A stretch of 64,000 nucleotides of DNA from Colocasia esculenta (Eukaryota; Streptophyta; Magnoliopsida; Alismatales; Araceae). Every line of letters begins with the position of its first letter. The stretch's first letter is position 1. A model generated the notes under the pieces. It saw nothing but the letters and a program-made list of their open reading frames with translations, did not search any database and was not told the origin of the DNA. A program made the translations under genes and the position numbers. Positions 9,550 to 20,944 of this stretch are shown one piece after another. The stretch spans positions 75,996,631 to 76,060,630 of the forward strand of contig CM024755.1 of assembly GCA_014218235.1 (NCBI GenBank), in the 5' to 3' direction.

Positions 9550-12500
9550 ATGCAGGACCCAGCGGACATCCGGAACCTACCGATCGACATCACTTTCTCC
9601 CGCCTTGGAGGTGTTTTTTTTCTGATCTTTCTTCTCGTCTTCTTCTTTGAAATCCGTCCCGTCAATGAGGATAGTGTACATGCTGATGATCTTTATATAA
9701 TTGGAATTTGTTGTTTGATCGGTCTCTTGGTGCAGAATGGCTAGTGGACCGCAAGAGGATCCCACACGACTGGAGGAAGCGCATGGCCGGGGTCAGATCG
9801 CGGATCTCCTCGGCGTTCGCTTGCCTTTCAAAGCATCTGGATCCCTTCTTCGAAACTTTGCAGCCTGAAGGTGATATAGCCGTAATCGATTATCGCACTT
9901 GTTTCTGAATTTAATCTTTTGGCACCACGTGCATGTAATGTCTTCGAATTGTCTGTCTGTTTTCTCGTGAAGACGCCTTTGAAGCTAGGGATGTCTGTTT
10001 TTTCAGTGGGATTCATTGGCGTGGGCAGGGTGTGCATCATGCTTTGAGAGCCAATTGCTGTAATTGGGCTCCTGGCATGATTGATGTGGGGGATAGGGCG
10101 TTTTTGGTATGCAAGTTATACTTGGAAGCACTTTTGATCTGCCACATCTTTCAGCCCAACGACTTAGGAAGGGAAACTTTGAAAATATGTTTCTAGTTTC
10201 TTGGCGTCTAACAAAAAGCTCCAAATTGGAGCCCATATGTAATTCTAAAAAATTCAATAGATCCCTTGCCACCCAATAGTTTCATATTTAAAATTTTAAA
10301 GTGGAAGCCACAAGTCCCTTCCAAAAAGTTCATCAAAATATGCATTATTTATTCATATTTGAATTGTCTGTTTTCTGGTTTAATCCTGTTGCTGATGTAA
10401 TCGCACTGTACAAAGGAAAAGAAAAAAAAAACCTCTAAGAAAAAGGAACCTGCTTCACTTTTATGTATAGACTGTAATAGGCATCAAAGTTTAGTGCATC
10501 CTCTTGCTAGGTGATCAAGCAAGATTAATCATAGCCCTCTTCCCATTCACTCTACTGTCATGTGTGAGCTGATGCATTTTTGGTGATTTTGATTCGTTCT
10601 ATGACCAGACACTGATTTGATGTTGTCTCTGAAGTTCCCCCCCACCCCCCCTTTCCTACCCTATGAATCATTGTCATATAGGCAGATTCACGAGTTGTCC
10701 TTGTCATTCTTCTTAAAAGCTTTGGACCATCATACATGGCAGTGTATGATCCCAACATAGGCAGGTCCATGTCTAATCCTTGTCATTCTTCTTAAAAGCT
10801 TTGGACCATCATACATGGCAGTGTATGATCCCAACATAGGCAGATCCATGTCTAATCCTTGTCATTCTTCTTGAAAGCTTTGGAGCATCATATATCAAAG
10901 TGTATGTGTCCCAATATGATGTTCATACACTTCCATGTATGATGCTCCAAAACTTTCAAGGAGAAATAACAAAAGCGATTCATGGATTTTCTGATGTAGT
11001 GATGATTGATGGGGTAGGAAACACAAAAAAACTTAAGAGCAAACATCAAATTGTTAGCTGGTCACAATCTCCATCAAAACCTTCTCTCTCTCTCTTATAT
11101 ATATATATATATTCATAATGTCCTCTTTGTAGTATTTTCTGAAAACGAATTTGTGAGAATAGCTCATAATAGAATGTAAGAATTGTGAGATTTTAACTGT
11201 GACTCTTCCATTCCTTTCTGCCCCATCCCATTACGGTTAGGGCTTTTGCGGATACTAAACCCTAAACTGTAGTATCCCATCCCCCACTGCATTTTCGTTT
11301 TTCCTTATCCTCTTAAGTATGGGTCAGCCAACCTTTGCCAAGTGACCCAGATTGAATGTGGTGGAGCTGCATTTAAGTCCCAGACTTAATGGTGGGCTTG
11401 GACAATGAAGCAGTCTGTGAATGATTCACTTTCCAAATCCTCATCTGATGGGCTGGGCATTTGCCCTCCTAGGCACCTTTGGTGCCACTTCCTTTTCTTC
11501 TCCCCCTCAAACTCAACCAATGAGAGCCACATCCAACTGGATGCTCCCTGGGATCACATACTCTGCCCTTAATATTTGTATCTATACATATATGTATCAA
11601 TGATCGCACAGATTCTCTTGCCGGTGGAAAAGAAAAGATTCATATATATGACATTTAATTTTCCCAGATTGTTATTAATACATGATATGTTACATGCCAT
11701 CCAGGAGTAGGAATAGGATGGAGTGAAAGTTTCTATCTTTCAACTGATGCCATGCTATTTTTTTGGATGGTGGGGTGTCACCATGTTTTTTTTATTGATA
11801 CCTTTTCCTGCTTGCATTTTTGGTGTCATGATGTCCATCTAATTGCAAATTAGCTGAGATTTTCTGAGTTTTGAAGAATCCAGCAGCCACATGCCATGTT
11901 TCTGTTGGTCCTAGGGCATCTTAAAGGAAGGACCTGGTTTAATGCCACTTTCTGTAGGTCCAGCATTTAATATATGTATCCATACATGCTGATGTACAGA
12001 AGAGTCTTCAGAAGGAAATTTTGGAGCTTTTGGCATATTCAACTCCTGTCCTTACAAATAATATTGCTCTTTATAGAAAAGAAATTGCACAGTTTTTTCT
12101 TCATATATCAGCTCTTTTTCCGTATGGAAAACTGTGTTTTCTATACTCTTTGAGTAAGTTGCTGGTATTTCTTGCTGCCATAATTTCTATTATATTTCTA
12201 AAACTGACCAAGTATATGTGGTTTCTAAATTCTAATCTCCTTTAGAGGAAGGCTTGAAAAAGTTTGTAAAAGGACAGAATGAAAAGTTCACAATAAATCT
12301 GTGTGGAAATGTATTAATTATTTATACTTTCAGTTCGTTTGATATTGAATATACAAGTTTTATGGTTCATCTTCCAATTGACCTATGTACTCTGTTGCAG
12401 CAATTGGATACATGGAGGCTAAACACATATATGAGATTCTTCTGAATTCGACTACAGAAAGCCGTAATATTTTTGGTCGGCTCTCCGGTTCTGCTGTAAG

Positions 12501-15500
12501 ATCCATGATATTCTGCTTGATTATTCTTCCCTTTTTCTATTAAAGGAACAAGGTTATATGAAAATAGATCCAAAATTTGATTCGTACATTGAGATGGCAT
12601 GGGTAAAATGAGAAAATAGCAGCAAAAGCAGGGAAATGGAAAATATAATCTGGAAGTTGTTAAAGGATGCAACATGAGAAACCAATAAAGGTAAGCAATA
12701 TGGCTGTACCCTAAGTCATAGTTAAACAGATGTCAACTGTTTTGCACCAAAATTCTCTGGTAAATAAACAATATTGGGTACAAAATTTTAGATTTTCATT
12801 TCTTCCTTTTCACATGAGGGTCAGTCATGTCTATAAGAATGTGAGGATTTAACTCTGCCACTTGGGCAAGGACTATTACATGCTTACAGTGAAAAGAATG
12901 TGTATAAAAATGAAGACAACATCTTAAGGTGGCCTTGTATTATAAAAAAAATTGTTTGTTTTGCTCAAATCTATTTTTATTTCTGTGGAAAATCAACTCA
13001 GTTTATTGATCCATGCTTGATGTTCAGGGTGAATGGGAGACCATTGTGCGAGCTTATGAAAAGGATCATATCTTTCTTGGAGAGGCTGCTCAGATAATGA
13101 CTCAAAATGTGATCTATGAAATGTAACTTACTCTCCTCTTAAAGTCCTTACTCCTTAGAGAATATGCACCAAATTTTAAAACTTATGTGTTACTTATGTT
13201 CCCAATATCATATTCTGAAGTCCATACCAGAAAAAACAGGTGCAGAAAATTCAACAACAATTAGCAGAACTTGAACGTAAGGAGGCTGATGTCAAAAGAA
13301 ATGCTGCTTTATCAGCAACTAGATATTCAGAAGCTTGTCAAGAACTTGGACTGAAGGTTGGCATACTGGACTTTTTAAATAATGCTAATTTTCATAAACT
13401 TCCTGCAGTGTATACTGTAAATAGTTCTGCAGCAGTGTTTATTTGTCAATGGAATAACTATACATTATGCGTTCGTTTGTAGGGAGAAAATGTAAGATTG
13501 GAACTTCTTGAGATGGCAAAAACGCTTCCTACCACATTTAGTAGAATCTTGGAGATCCTTAATGATGATTCAGTGTTGCAGGCAGTGGAGTATTACTCAA
13601 ACTTTGTTAGAGATGTCCATACTGAAAAAGATGTAGGGCTAAAGAGTATCCACTTTTTACTTTTCCTCATGGCAGCTAGGATAATGCTATATGTAGCTAA
13701 GGATGATTCTTTTTGTTAACTACTAATTTTTCCTTTTGATATTGAATGCAGAAAAATCCAAGTGAGGTGCTACGAAACCTGAAGCATCTCCATGAAAATC
13801 CGCCTAATCTGAACATATGTGTTTCTGCTGAGGTCCTCAATTCACTAAAGGATCCATCACAGCTGGATTCATCTTTGCTTGGTGAGGGGGTTCCGGTCAG
13901 TGAGCTTGTTGCTGCAGATGGCATTGATTGGAATATTTCTGTGGATGATTCTCAAATTGACTGGGATGTTGGAACCGTAGAACAAACTGATGAACAGGGA
14001 AATGGTTTTGGTTCTTATGAAATGATAAATTCTAATGATGAACTTCAGGATTCAGAAAGAGGAAATGGTGCAGCTTCTGATCACACATCTTTTGACAAAG
14101 CAGAAGAAGACCTTGTCACAGGGACTTCAGAATCAGAAATATGTTGGGACATTAGCATAGAAAATGCTCAAATAGATGTGGTAGAGACTGCCGATCTGAC
14201 TGATTTAGGCTTGCATGACTTCTCATATAGTATACATGCATCTGAACAACCTGCAAATGCAGAGGTAGAAAGCAGTCAGCTATTGGATACAGAGTATAGG
14301 AATAGGATCTTTGATGATTTGTTTGAGGTATGTCACTAGCTACTTGTTTGTTACATTTCATTCTTTACTTTTCAATCTTTTATTGTTGAGATTTTAAACT
14401 TTCGCAGTCTCACAAAAAATCAAGCATCTTTCATCACAGATGCAGTTTCCTATGCTTTTCCTCCCTTCTCTCTGCAATAAAGCCACTAAGCTATTTAGCT
14501 ATAACATATTTATTCAGCTAACTAAGCTATTTTATATCTAAGATTCTGGTATGAGTCATTATTATAGGAGTCAACCGCAATATGTTTATTCAACTAACAG
14601 CAAAATTCTAATGAAGAGCAGTTTGTAGAAACTTGGGACAATCTTTACACCGGCTTTATCATTCAATGTTTGCCCTGAATCCTTGAATGGTTTATAAGGA
14701 AATACAAGTTTTATGTCTTCTTTGTGTTAGGATTTGTTTCAGATCGAAAAGTGACCTAAGTTTGCAAACTGATTGGCTTGGAAAGTGTAGATATATTTCC
14801 ATGGGCTATTTTGGTGAGAAATTAAATCTTTTTTTGACATTTTGTGCAGCAACATTCTGATCTTTTAGTTATGGTTGTTTAATTTGATAAATTTTGGCAT
14901 GTACAATAGCTCATCTTTGCCCTTGTTTCCAGTTGAAATCTTTTCTCAATCAGCGTCTATCAGAGATGATGAACGAAGAGACTTCTTCTTTGCAACATCA
15001 AGTACAGGCAGTGGCCCCATTTGTGCTACAGCAACATACTTCTGATTCAATTCAGAGGATGCTGTCTGATATATCTTTAGCCATTTCAATGCTTACAAAC
15101 CGGAAGACAAGGGATTTCATTATGATTCTGAACTCCAGAAGGTTGTACTCTGTATTGATTGTAAAAGAGACCCTCAAGATCTTTATATTCTACGTATACC
15201 CTATGTTATTCATATTATCATATACACTACCTTAATAAGCTGTATTTGATCATAAACATCCTTACCATGAACTACTTTTTGTTTAACTTTACATGGATTA
15301 GGATAGGAACAAGACTTACCCTGGTTAATCTGCTCAACAATCAAATGAAAATAATAACATATATATCCCAAGTATCTTTCATATTCTGTTATATACCCAT
15401 CCAAGATCTTGCATTTTATGTTTGCAACAGAATATTCTATTAACTTTGAAAGTTTTGGAACCCAAAGTATATGACCCAATTCAATTACTTAATATGGGGT

Positions 15501-16531
15501 TTAATAAAAAGAATATGAGGGTATAAATAGAATACATAAAATTTTGGGGCAAATGTTACCCAGGTCCACTACCATGTATTCATAGTAGTAGATCTTCAGA
15601 TATGAGTTATTCACACTGTTGGATGCTCTAGGTTTAATCTTTGGATGCCTAGGATTCATGTGTTATCTTTTTCTATATTTGAGCATTTAGTAACCTTTCT
15701 CACTCTTGTAGTCTCCTACAATGAATTTTCTCTGGTTGCACATGATGTACAACCTTGTTTTCTGTCGTTCAGTTATAGTGTTGATCAAGTTCTTAACTTC
15801 TTGAAACTGCAGATTTCTGGACAGACTAGTGTCCTCACTGGAGGAAAAAAAGCATCATGAAGTGAAGTTGAGACAGAGCTTGAAAGATCTGTCAGTTAGA
15901 CGAACGGAGCTTCAGAACACATTGTCTTCATCTTGGCCAAAACAAGTGAGTGAGCATTACTTTATTTATGTCAGCGGTTTAGTCTTTATTTGGATGTAAA
16001 TGTTGTTTTTGCGGACTGAGTAAACCTATCCACCCGATCCAAGCTTGAATCACTAGTAATCCGAGCCACGAGCAGACCAAATCTCTCTTGGGTGATGGCA
16101 TGCCCCACCCTGCCCCTGGCCTACAGAAGTCCATGAGATCCGAGCCCATGAGATCCGAGCCAACCTTGGGTTAGTGCCTGCCTCCCTTTTACGTCCATGG
16201 TGGATGTTAATACCATGACTCACCAAATGTCTTAGGAAATGGCAGACTGCACCCTGCCCCTGGCGTCCTGGCCTAGAGAAGTCCATGAATCTTAACCCAT
16301 GTCAACCTTCGGTTGATACCTGCCTCTCTTGATGTCGATGATGGGTGTTAATACCACGACTCACAATTGCCAAATCAGTTATCTAACTCTCATACTCCTG
16401 AGACTTCGAATATAAATATTGTTATCGATGCCTACTTGTCATATTTAATATCTACATGTGACCAGTACTTGAGGATTAGGGCCAGTTCCAGTTTACTGGT
16501 TTGCTCAAACTGAACTAAAACTGGAACTGGC

Positions 16532-16573
<42 letters not shown>

Positions 16574-17617
16574 TAGTTGACCACTCGTGCGATGCACGAT
16601 GATTTAATATGAAAAATTAAAATAAATTAAAATATTATTTATAAAAATATATAATCATGATTTTAAATAATTAAGTAAGAAGATAAATAGAACAATTAAA
16701 TAATAAATTTTATCAAAAAATAGTAATCATTTTTTCTATAGAAGGTTAGGTTATTTGTTTCATGAACACTATTAATTCAGACACAGAAGGTCTCTAATTA
16801 AAATAATTATTGATGAGAAGAAATAGATCACATGGATAAATGTCACTATAATGAGAGCTTTAATTATTTTTTAGAAGATATATTATTTACCTAGATAAAT
16901 TGGAAGTAAGAAGAAAGAAAAATAATAATAATACAAATCAAGAGAAAGTTGCTTCTGATTTTGTTTATATTAAAAATTTTGAATAAAAACGATAGTGTAT
17001 ATTTATTATGTCATCATTACCTAAATCCCTTAAAGCAAAACGAAGCAACTGGTGTGCTTCATAATCCTCTTTGGACAAAGCTTAGTCTTGGAGACGAAGC
17101 AACCGCTGTGCTCCATAATCTGCTTCTACTGGGTGTGGACGAATGCGGGCCACATGGTGTCGCTGCTCGTCGGTGCCGGCTTCTTCGCCATGGATTTCCT
17201 CCTCTTCTACCTCCACTCCATGGACCACACCGGCATTGAGTGGCAGTACCATTGTCTTCTGCAAACCGTCATCGTCGTCTTGCTGCTCACGACGTTGATG
17301 GGCATCGGCTACCCCCGTAGCTTCCCCATCGGCTTCATGGTCAGGTCGGTGAGTGTGCTGTCCCAAGGGCTTTGGTTCAACATGGTGGGAGTCATGCTCT
17401 ACACGCCCAGGTTCATCTCGAAAGGTTGCCATGTGGAGAGGGGGGAGGTTGGCGCACGGGAAGAGGAAGTGGCGACACCGTCCACCATCATGGCTGGCGT
17501 TGCAGGTGGCCATCAACAACGCAGGCCACCCCAACTTAAGTGGTTGTGCCGGTGGAAGGGGGGAGGATGGGCAAGGAGAGATAGGTGATTGCTGGTGGGG
17601 GAGTGAGAGTGCAGTGG

Positions 17618-17702
<85 letters not shown>

Positions 17703-20700
17703 TGCAGTGGGTGAAGACGATCGGTGGATGCACTGGTGGTGGAGGTGGTGGGGACGTTGGAGAGAGAGAGAGAGAGAGTTCGGTAAGGATGAGATAGAGA
17801 GGCCGCGAGAGTGTAGTGGGAGAAGGCGACTGAGGAGGAGGCAGAGGAAGCGGGTTTCTCGACAATAACAAAGTTGGTGGAGAGGGAATAGGGGCGACTG
17901 TGTGGGACCTTGAAAACCAGAGCCACGACGACGTCGCCGATGCCCCGGCCTCGTGGATGGGCGGTTTCCTCATTTTCCGTCGCCAAGGGACATATGGCAG
18001 TAGTCCAGCACGTAGTCCAATGCCCCCGCATATGGCAGCACCGCCCCTGCCTCCATCTTCATATTTCATCACTCTCATCTTCACCATGTACACTAGGTTC
18101 GACGCCAGCACTGTCACGAACGCCGTCGCGAAGCTCGCCGCCATGTGCGTGTCCAACCCATCTGCCATCTCCTCGCTCTTCCGGATAAACTTCTTCACTT
18201 GGTCGTACGTCGCCAACTGCGATGCCGTCACAATCATGGATCAGTTCACCGTCAGCGACGACCAGCGCACAGGTTGCCGACGCCCTCAGAGCAGGCCATT
18301 CACACAATCGCGTTGCCCACTCCGCAGTAGTTCCAACACTGCGTCAGCAGGCCCCTCTGGGTAGTCAACACATACGTCGCCGAGGACGTCGCTGTAGTTG
18401 GCTACGAGGGCTAAATATGTCAGCGAGGGCATCGCTGTAGGTGGAAGGAGACAGAGGGGAGGCATGGCCGACTGGTGGTGGAGGAGGCGCCCGAGGGGTG
18501 AATAGGGCGGCCTTGGAGGAGACTGTGTAAGATCTTCTATGGTTAAAAAAAAAAAAAACGGAAGAAACGACTGCAAGAGTACAGAATAGGTCTGTTATTG
18601 AGATAACCGCTTAGGATTTAGATGAAACACTTGCACCGGGGAGAATAGAGCGGTCACGGGGGAGAGTTTCTACGGGAAAAGAATGACCCTGGGGCTGCCC
18701 TTCGTTTTCTTTTTCTTCACCTTCTCTGTTTGCGGCGTTTGAGCATTGAGCCTGAAGTCCAGCCAAAGTGGAGACGTGGTCTTTTCTCTAGGTCCGTCAG
18801 CCGCATTCACATCTTGGCCACCTCTAGCTTCAGCTTCTGGTTCTCCCTCCAGACCAAAGCGTAGTTGTCGCGGGGGAGGCGGCGTTGCTGCCGACGCCAC
18901 TGCCGGGGCGGTAGGGGGGATTGGGTGGAGGTGACGGAGGCGGAGGAAAGGAAGAATTGCTCGTAGAGGCCGTGGTTTATGGCGTCGCGGATGCGGAGCT
19001 ATTCGAAATAGAAGACTTGGACGGCCATCTGGACAGGGAGGCGCACATTCTGGGCTGCGTGGTTTCAGGCGTCCGCAGTAGGAAAGTCTTCCCCATGGTG
19101 GCATCCTCCAGGCACTCCCCCGACTCTGCACCTCCCGGACAAACACGATCAGAGGGAATGCCTCGATCGTCCGCAGCATCGCCTCCAGCTCCATCTTGTC
19201 CGGGTACCCTGGTAGTTGTACTGCCTTCCAGCCATCCACGACCATTTTCCCGGGGCGGCAACGACAGTGCTTGGGCTTTTGCGGTGATGCCACCCTCCCC
19301 CGCCCTACGCTTCCCAGTCGTGAAGTGGGGTGGCCGAGATGCTGGGGAAGAGGGGGGGGGGGGGACAACTGGAGGGGGCGAGGAGGTGCAGGACAGCAGG
19401 AGTATAAGATGTGTAGGAAGAGAAAGAGAGAGCACGCGGTGTAGAGAGATATAGAGAGACCGGGGAAGTAGCTTGGCCGATGTGCAGGGGAGAGTGGGGC
19501 ACTGGTGGAGGGGGAGAGGAGGTGTAAGAGATAGAGAGAGAGAGAGAGGGAGTTGTCTAGAGGAGACATGAAAGCGCCAACGATTCAAAATTTCAAATTC
19601 AAATGGTCTACGAAAAATCGTTAGAAAAAAAAGATAGAAAATTTCTTTGAAGGAAAAAATCAGCTTCTAGTGCTGCCACGTGACTGCACCAGAATTGAGT
19701 TTTATTTGTATAGATGTTTTAGGCAGGAAAACTCAGCTCCTGGTGCTGCTACGTGGCTGCTTCAGGACTGAGTTATATTAGTATAGTATAGTATAGTATA
19801 GTATATATATATATATATATATATATACATAGTAATGATACTATTCAGATTAAATATAATATGATGTTAATAGTATAAAATATTGATATTAAATAGAATA
19901 TGGTACCAGTGTCTATTTAAATGTAAAGAAGTAAAGGAAATATAATATTCGAGAATCTAGTTTTCATCCAGGTTTTGGCAATTTTTTGTGGTTTTAAACT
20001 TGGGTCAAGACAGGGCCTTGTTGAGGCCAGCTTAGGGTGACTTAAAAAGTACCAATTTATATTTTTCATTATTGAGTTACTGAACTGGATGGTTCAACAC
20101 CAAGGCCAGTTTAGGGTGACTTTCAGTGCATTGCAGAGTTGGGTTATTTGGGGAAAATTTGGAACATGCACAAAATTTTGACCAAGTCAATGGGTGACAT
20201 CCACCGCCAAGAATCTTCAGTGGTAAATTGGATGGCCTTGAAGATGGGGGATAGAAAATCTTTACCCATTCTAGATTCAGTGTTTGAGGTTAAGCATTAG
20301 CTATTTGCAGTGTCTGCTTGGTTGTGTAGAATCAATTTCTGAGTGGCTTCAAGTGATATTTTATTCACTAACTGGGTTAAAATTTTCTGGTCTGCAATTT
20401 TCTCGTCCTTTTTTCTGTCTTTGTTGGATGATTTTTCCATATACAAGAGATGAGTCTTCACTTCTAGTGAAGGATAAGTTTTCATTTTGTTTTTTATCAT
20501 CTATTATAGTGGTTACTGGTTAGTAATTTGAAATCAAGGAAGTGAGAAATGGAGATAAAAAATTGCTCATGTTACGAAATCTGTGTACAAGAAAATGTGG
20601 TCTCCACTTTGTGAGACAACTTTGTCTGTTAATATCCTAGTGTATTATTTGTATCCATCATTTGATATGCTTCAGTGTATGTATATTTGTTCATTTATGT

Positions 20701-20944
20701 GTGTATATAGATAATAACTCGAATCTCAGATCAGAGAAGAATCTGATTATACTTGCCTCCTTACTATATGTTCCTCTTTTTTTCAAATTCTTTTGAATTA
20801 TCTCTTGAGCAGGAAGCAGCACTTACAAAGGCACAGAAGCTGAAGAAGTTATGTGAGACAACTTTATCTTCCATGTTTGATGGCAGGCCGGTCAATATAA
20901 TAGGAGAGATTAACACTTTGTTAGGTACACATGTCAGTGCATGA
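9550..20944 (+). CDS. C53: C53 (CDK5RAP3/LZAP-like) ER-phagy receptor, ten exons
   Basis: The exons read 9550-9610, 9736-9870, 12401-12495, 13028-13122, 13221-13356, 13483-13632, 13752-14327, 14933-15141, 15813-15945 and 20813-20944. All introns are GT-AG, and the joined frame gives 573 residues with a TGA stop. The start begins [19 protein letters not shown], the usual conserved N-terminus of plant C53. An N-terminal helical region with coiled-coil-like stretches ([16 protein letters not shown], residues 138-153) leads to an acidic disordered region. A helical C-terminus follows ([41 protein letters not shown]). The disordered region has three shuffled ATG8-interacting motifs: IDWNI (282-286), IDWDV (293-297) and ICWDI (354-358). 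In the known family, C53 works with UFL1 and DDRGK1 on ER-stalled ribosomes and binds UFM1 and ATG8 through these motifs. No coding defect is seen. Intron 9 carries a Helitron. Confidence 0.95.
9871..12400 (+). other. Intron 2 of C53
   Basis: This 2.5 kb intron has a GT donor after CCTGAAG and a TGTTGCAG acceptor. It holds the 79-bp tandem array with an inverted partial copy at 10677-10962, a short (TA)n at about 11097-11112, and otherwise AT-rich sequence. No separate gene is supported in it. Confidence 0.8.
10677..10962. repeat. 79-bp tandem repeat with fold-back copy in C53 intron 2
   Basis: TTGTCATTCTTCTT recurs at 10701, 10780 and 10859, giving a period of 79 bp over about three units. 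The second unit is nearly identical to the first and the third is diverged. The third unit (10870-10906) is followed by an inverted copy (10924-10960), so about 37 bp can pair with a short loop. This could be a decayed MITE or a replication-slippage product. Confidence 0.8.
16079..16365. repeat. Two-unit ~145-bp tandem duplication
   Basis: Both units share ACCCTGCCCCTGGC, GAAGTCCATGA, CCTGCCTC and GGTGTTAATACCA/ACGACTCAC blocks in the same order. The first unit has an extra short internal repeat (GAGATCCGAGCC twice). Confidence 0.7.
16479..16533. repeat. 16-bp perfect inverted repeat
   Basis: GGGCCAGTTCCAGTTT (16479-16494) is mirrored by AAACTGGAACTGGCCC (16518-16533) across a 23-bp loop, just left of the TA tract that received the Helitron. 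It could be a remnant of a small fold-back element. Confidence 0.75.
16534..16572. repeat. TA microsatellite at the Helitron 3' junction
   Basis: A (TA)n run directly abuts the CTAG end of the Helitron, and a second (TA)n run lies at the other junction (about 19803-19827). The element therefore appears to have inserted into a TA repeat. Confidence 0.8.
17100..17445 (+). pseudogene. Captured fragment of a TMEM45/DUF716 membrane protein
   Basis: Within a longer open frame, residues such as [32 protein letters not shown] and [20 protein letters not shown], ending ISKGC, follow the order of plant TMEM45/DUF716 proteins. Those are multi-pass membrane proteins with an HSTDH-like histidine signature. 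Only the middle to C-terminal part is present, and after GCHVERG the frame runs into unrelated sequence. There is no proper start and it sits inside the Helitron, so this is a captured fragment, not a gene. It is antisense to the other captured pieces. Confidence 0.75.
17622..17699. repeat. (GA)n microsatellite
   Basis: About 39 uninterrupted GA units, with a shorter second run at about 17761-17778. They produce long spurious frames of R/E or S/L dipeptides on both strands. Confidence 0.95.
17960..18420 (-). pseudogene. Captured fragment of a mitochondrial dicarboxylate carrier
   Basis: Read on the minus strand, [10 protein letters not shown] (about 18380-18415) is followed by WSSLTVN, a stop codon, and then [18 protein letters not shown]. 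Next come [31 protein letters not shown] and, in another frame, [11 protein letters not shown]. This is the order of the second and third repeats of plant dicarboxylate carriers (DIC/UCP4-6 type), where the family has [21 protein letters not shown]. The carrier signature P-x-D/E-x-x-K/R is damaged here ([10 protein letters not shown] in place of SNPVDVIKTR). A frameshift and stops make it non-functional. Confidence 0.85.
18740..19080 (-). pseudogene. Captured fragments of an NPH3-domain protein
   Basis: Two blocks appear on the minus strand. [20 protein letters not shown], then a stop and LRIRDAIN (about 18960-19070), matches the NPH3-domain stretch (AAQNxRLPVQxxVQVLYFEQLRLR). [20 protein letters not shown], then a stop and MRLTDLEK (about 18770-18860), matches the segment after the domain in BTB-NPH3 phototropism-signalling proteins. 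The two in-frame stops and the missing sequence between the blocks show it is dead. It is fused directly to the DAHP synthase fragment upstream in the same orientation. Confidence 0.8.
19075..19245 (-). pseudogene. Captured fragment of a class II DAHP synthase
   Basis: On the minus strand, [20 protein letters not shown] followed by [14 protein letters not shown] and, after a frameshift, [16 protein letters not shown] matches the first conserved part of plant DAHP synthase. The family reads WK..KALQLPxYPD....L..VL.TIEAFPPIVFAGEA, then AAMGxAFLLQGGDCAE. This enzyme starts the shikimate pathway in plastids. The catalytic part, including the GGDCAE metal-site cysteine, is absent because the sequence switches to the NPH3 fragment. 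Upstream sequence on this strand is low-complexity. Confidence 0.75.

Larger units (their letters stand above)
16573..19786 (-). mobile_element. Non-autonomous Helitron carrying four gene fragments
   Basis: On the minus strand the left edge reads CGTGCATCGCACG AGTGGTCAA CTAG followed by T. That is a short GC hairpin, a ~9-bp spacer, a CTAG terminus and a T target base, which is the Helitron 3' signature. The 5' end lies at about 19714, where TCTATACAAATAAAACTC follows an A. A second diverged copy of this 5' end (ACTATACTAATATAACTC) lies just outside, up to about 19786, next to the TA tract. No Rep/helicase is present, so the element is non-autonomous. Inside are broken fragments of TMEM45/DUF716, mitochondrial carrier, NPH3 and DAHP synthase genes, the latter three in the Helitron's orientation. 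The AT-rich left third (16580-17000) has no recognisable gene. Confidence 0.8.
15946..20812 (+). other. Intron 9 of C53, enlarged by insertions
   Basis: The 4.9 kb intron lies between exon 9 (ending WPKQ) and the final exon ([12 protein letters not shown]). It contains a two-unit tandem duplication (16079-16365), a 16-bp inverted repeat (16479-16533) and the Helitron (16573-about 19786) inside a TA microsatellite. From about 19830 to 20812 it is AT-rich with no gene. Branch-site and acceptor sequence near 20780-20812 look normal (T-rich, then GAGCAG). Confidence 0.85.

Noticed and set aside
9266..9625. A 119-codon frame overlapping the C53 first exon in another frame
   Set aside because: It spans the intron 1 donor and reads the exon out of frame. 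The C53 frame starting at 9550 is supported by the family's N-terminal sequence.
12021..12445. Frames in C53 intron 2
   Set aside because: AT-rich intron sequence with no domain; the real exon 3 begins at 12401 in another frame.
17513..18237. Long minus-strand frames rich in Ser-Leu repeats
   Set aside because: They are produced by the (GA)n microsatellite joined to the carrier fragment.
18670..19569. A 299-codon open frame on the minus strand
   Set aside because: It only partly overlaps the captured DAHP synthase fragment. The rest is low-complexity Ser/Leu/Pro sequence from CT-rich DNA, and it moves into the wrong frame for NPH3. It is not a gene.
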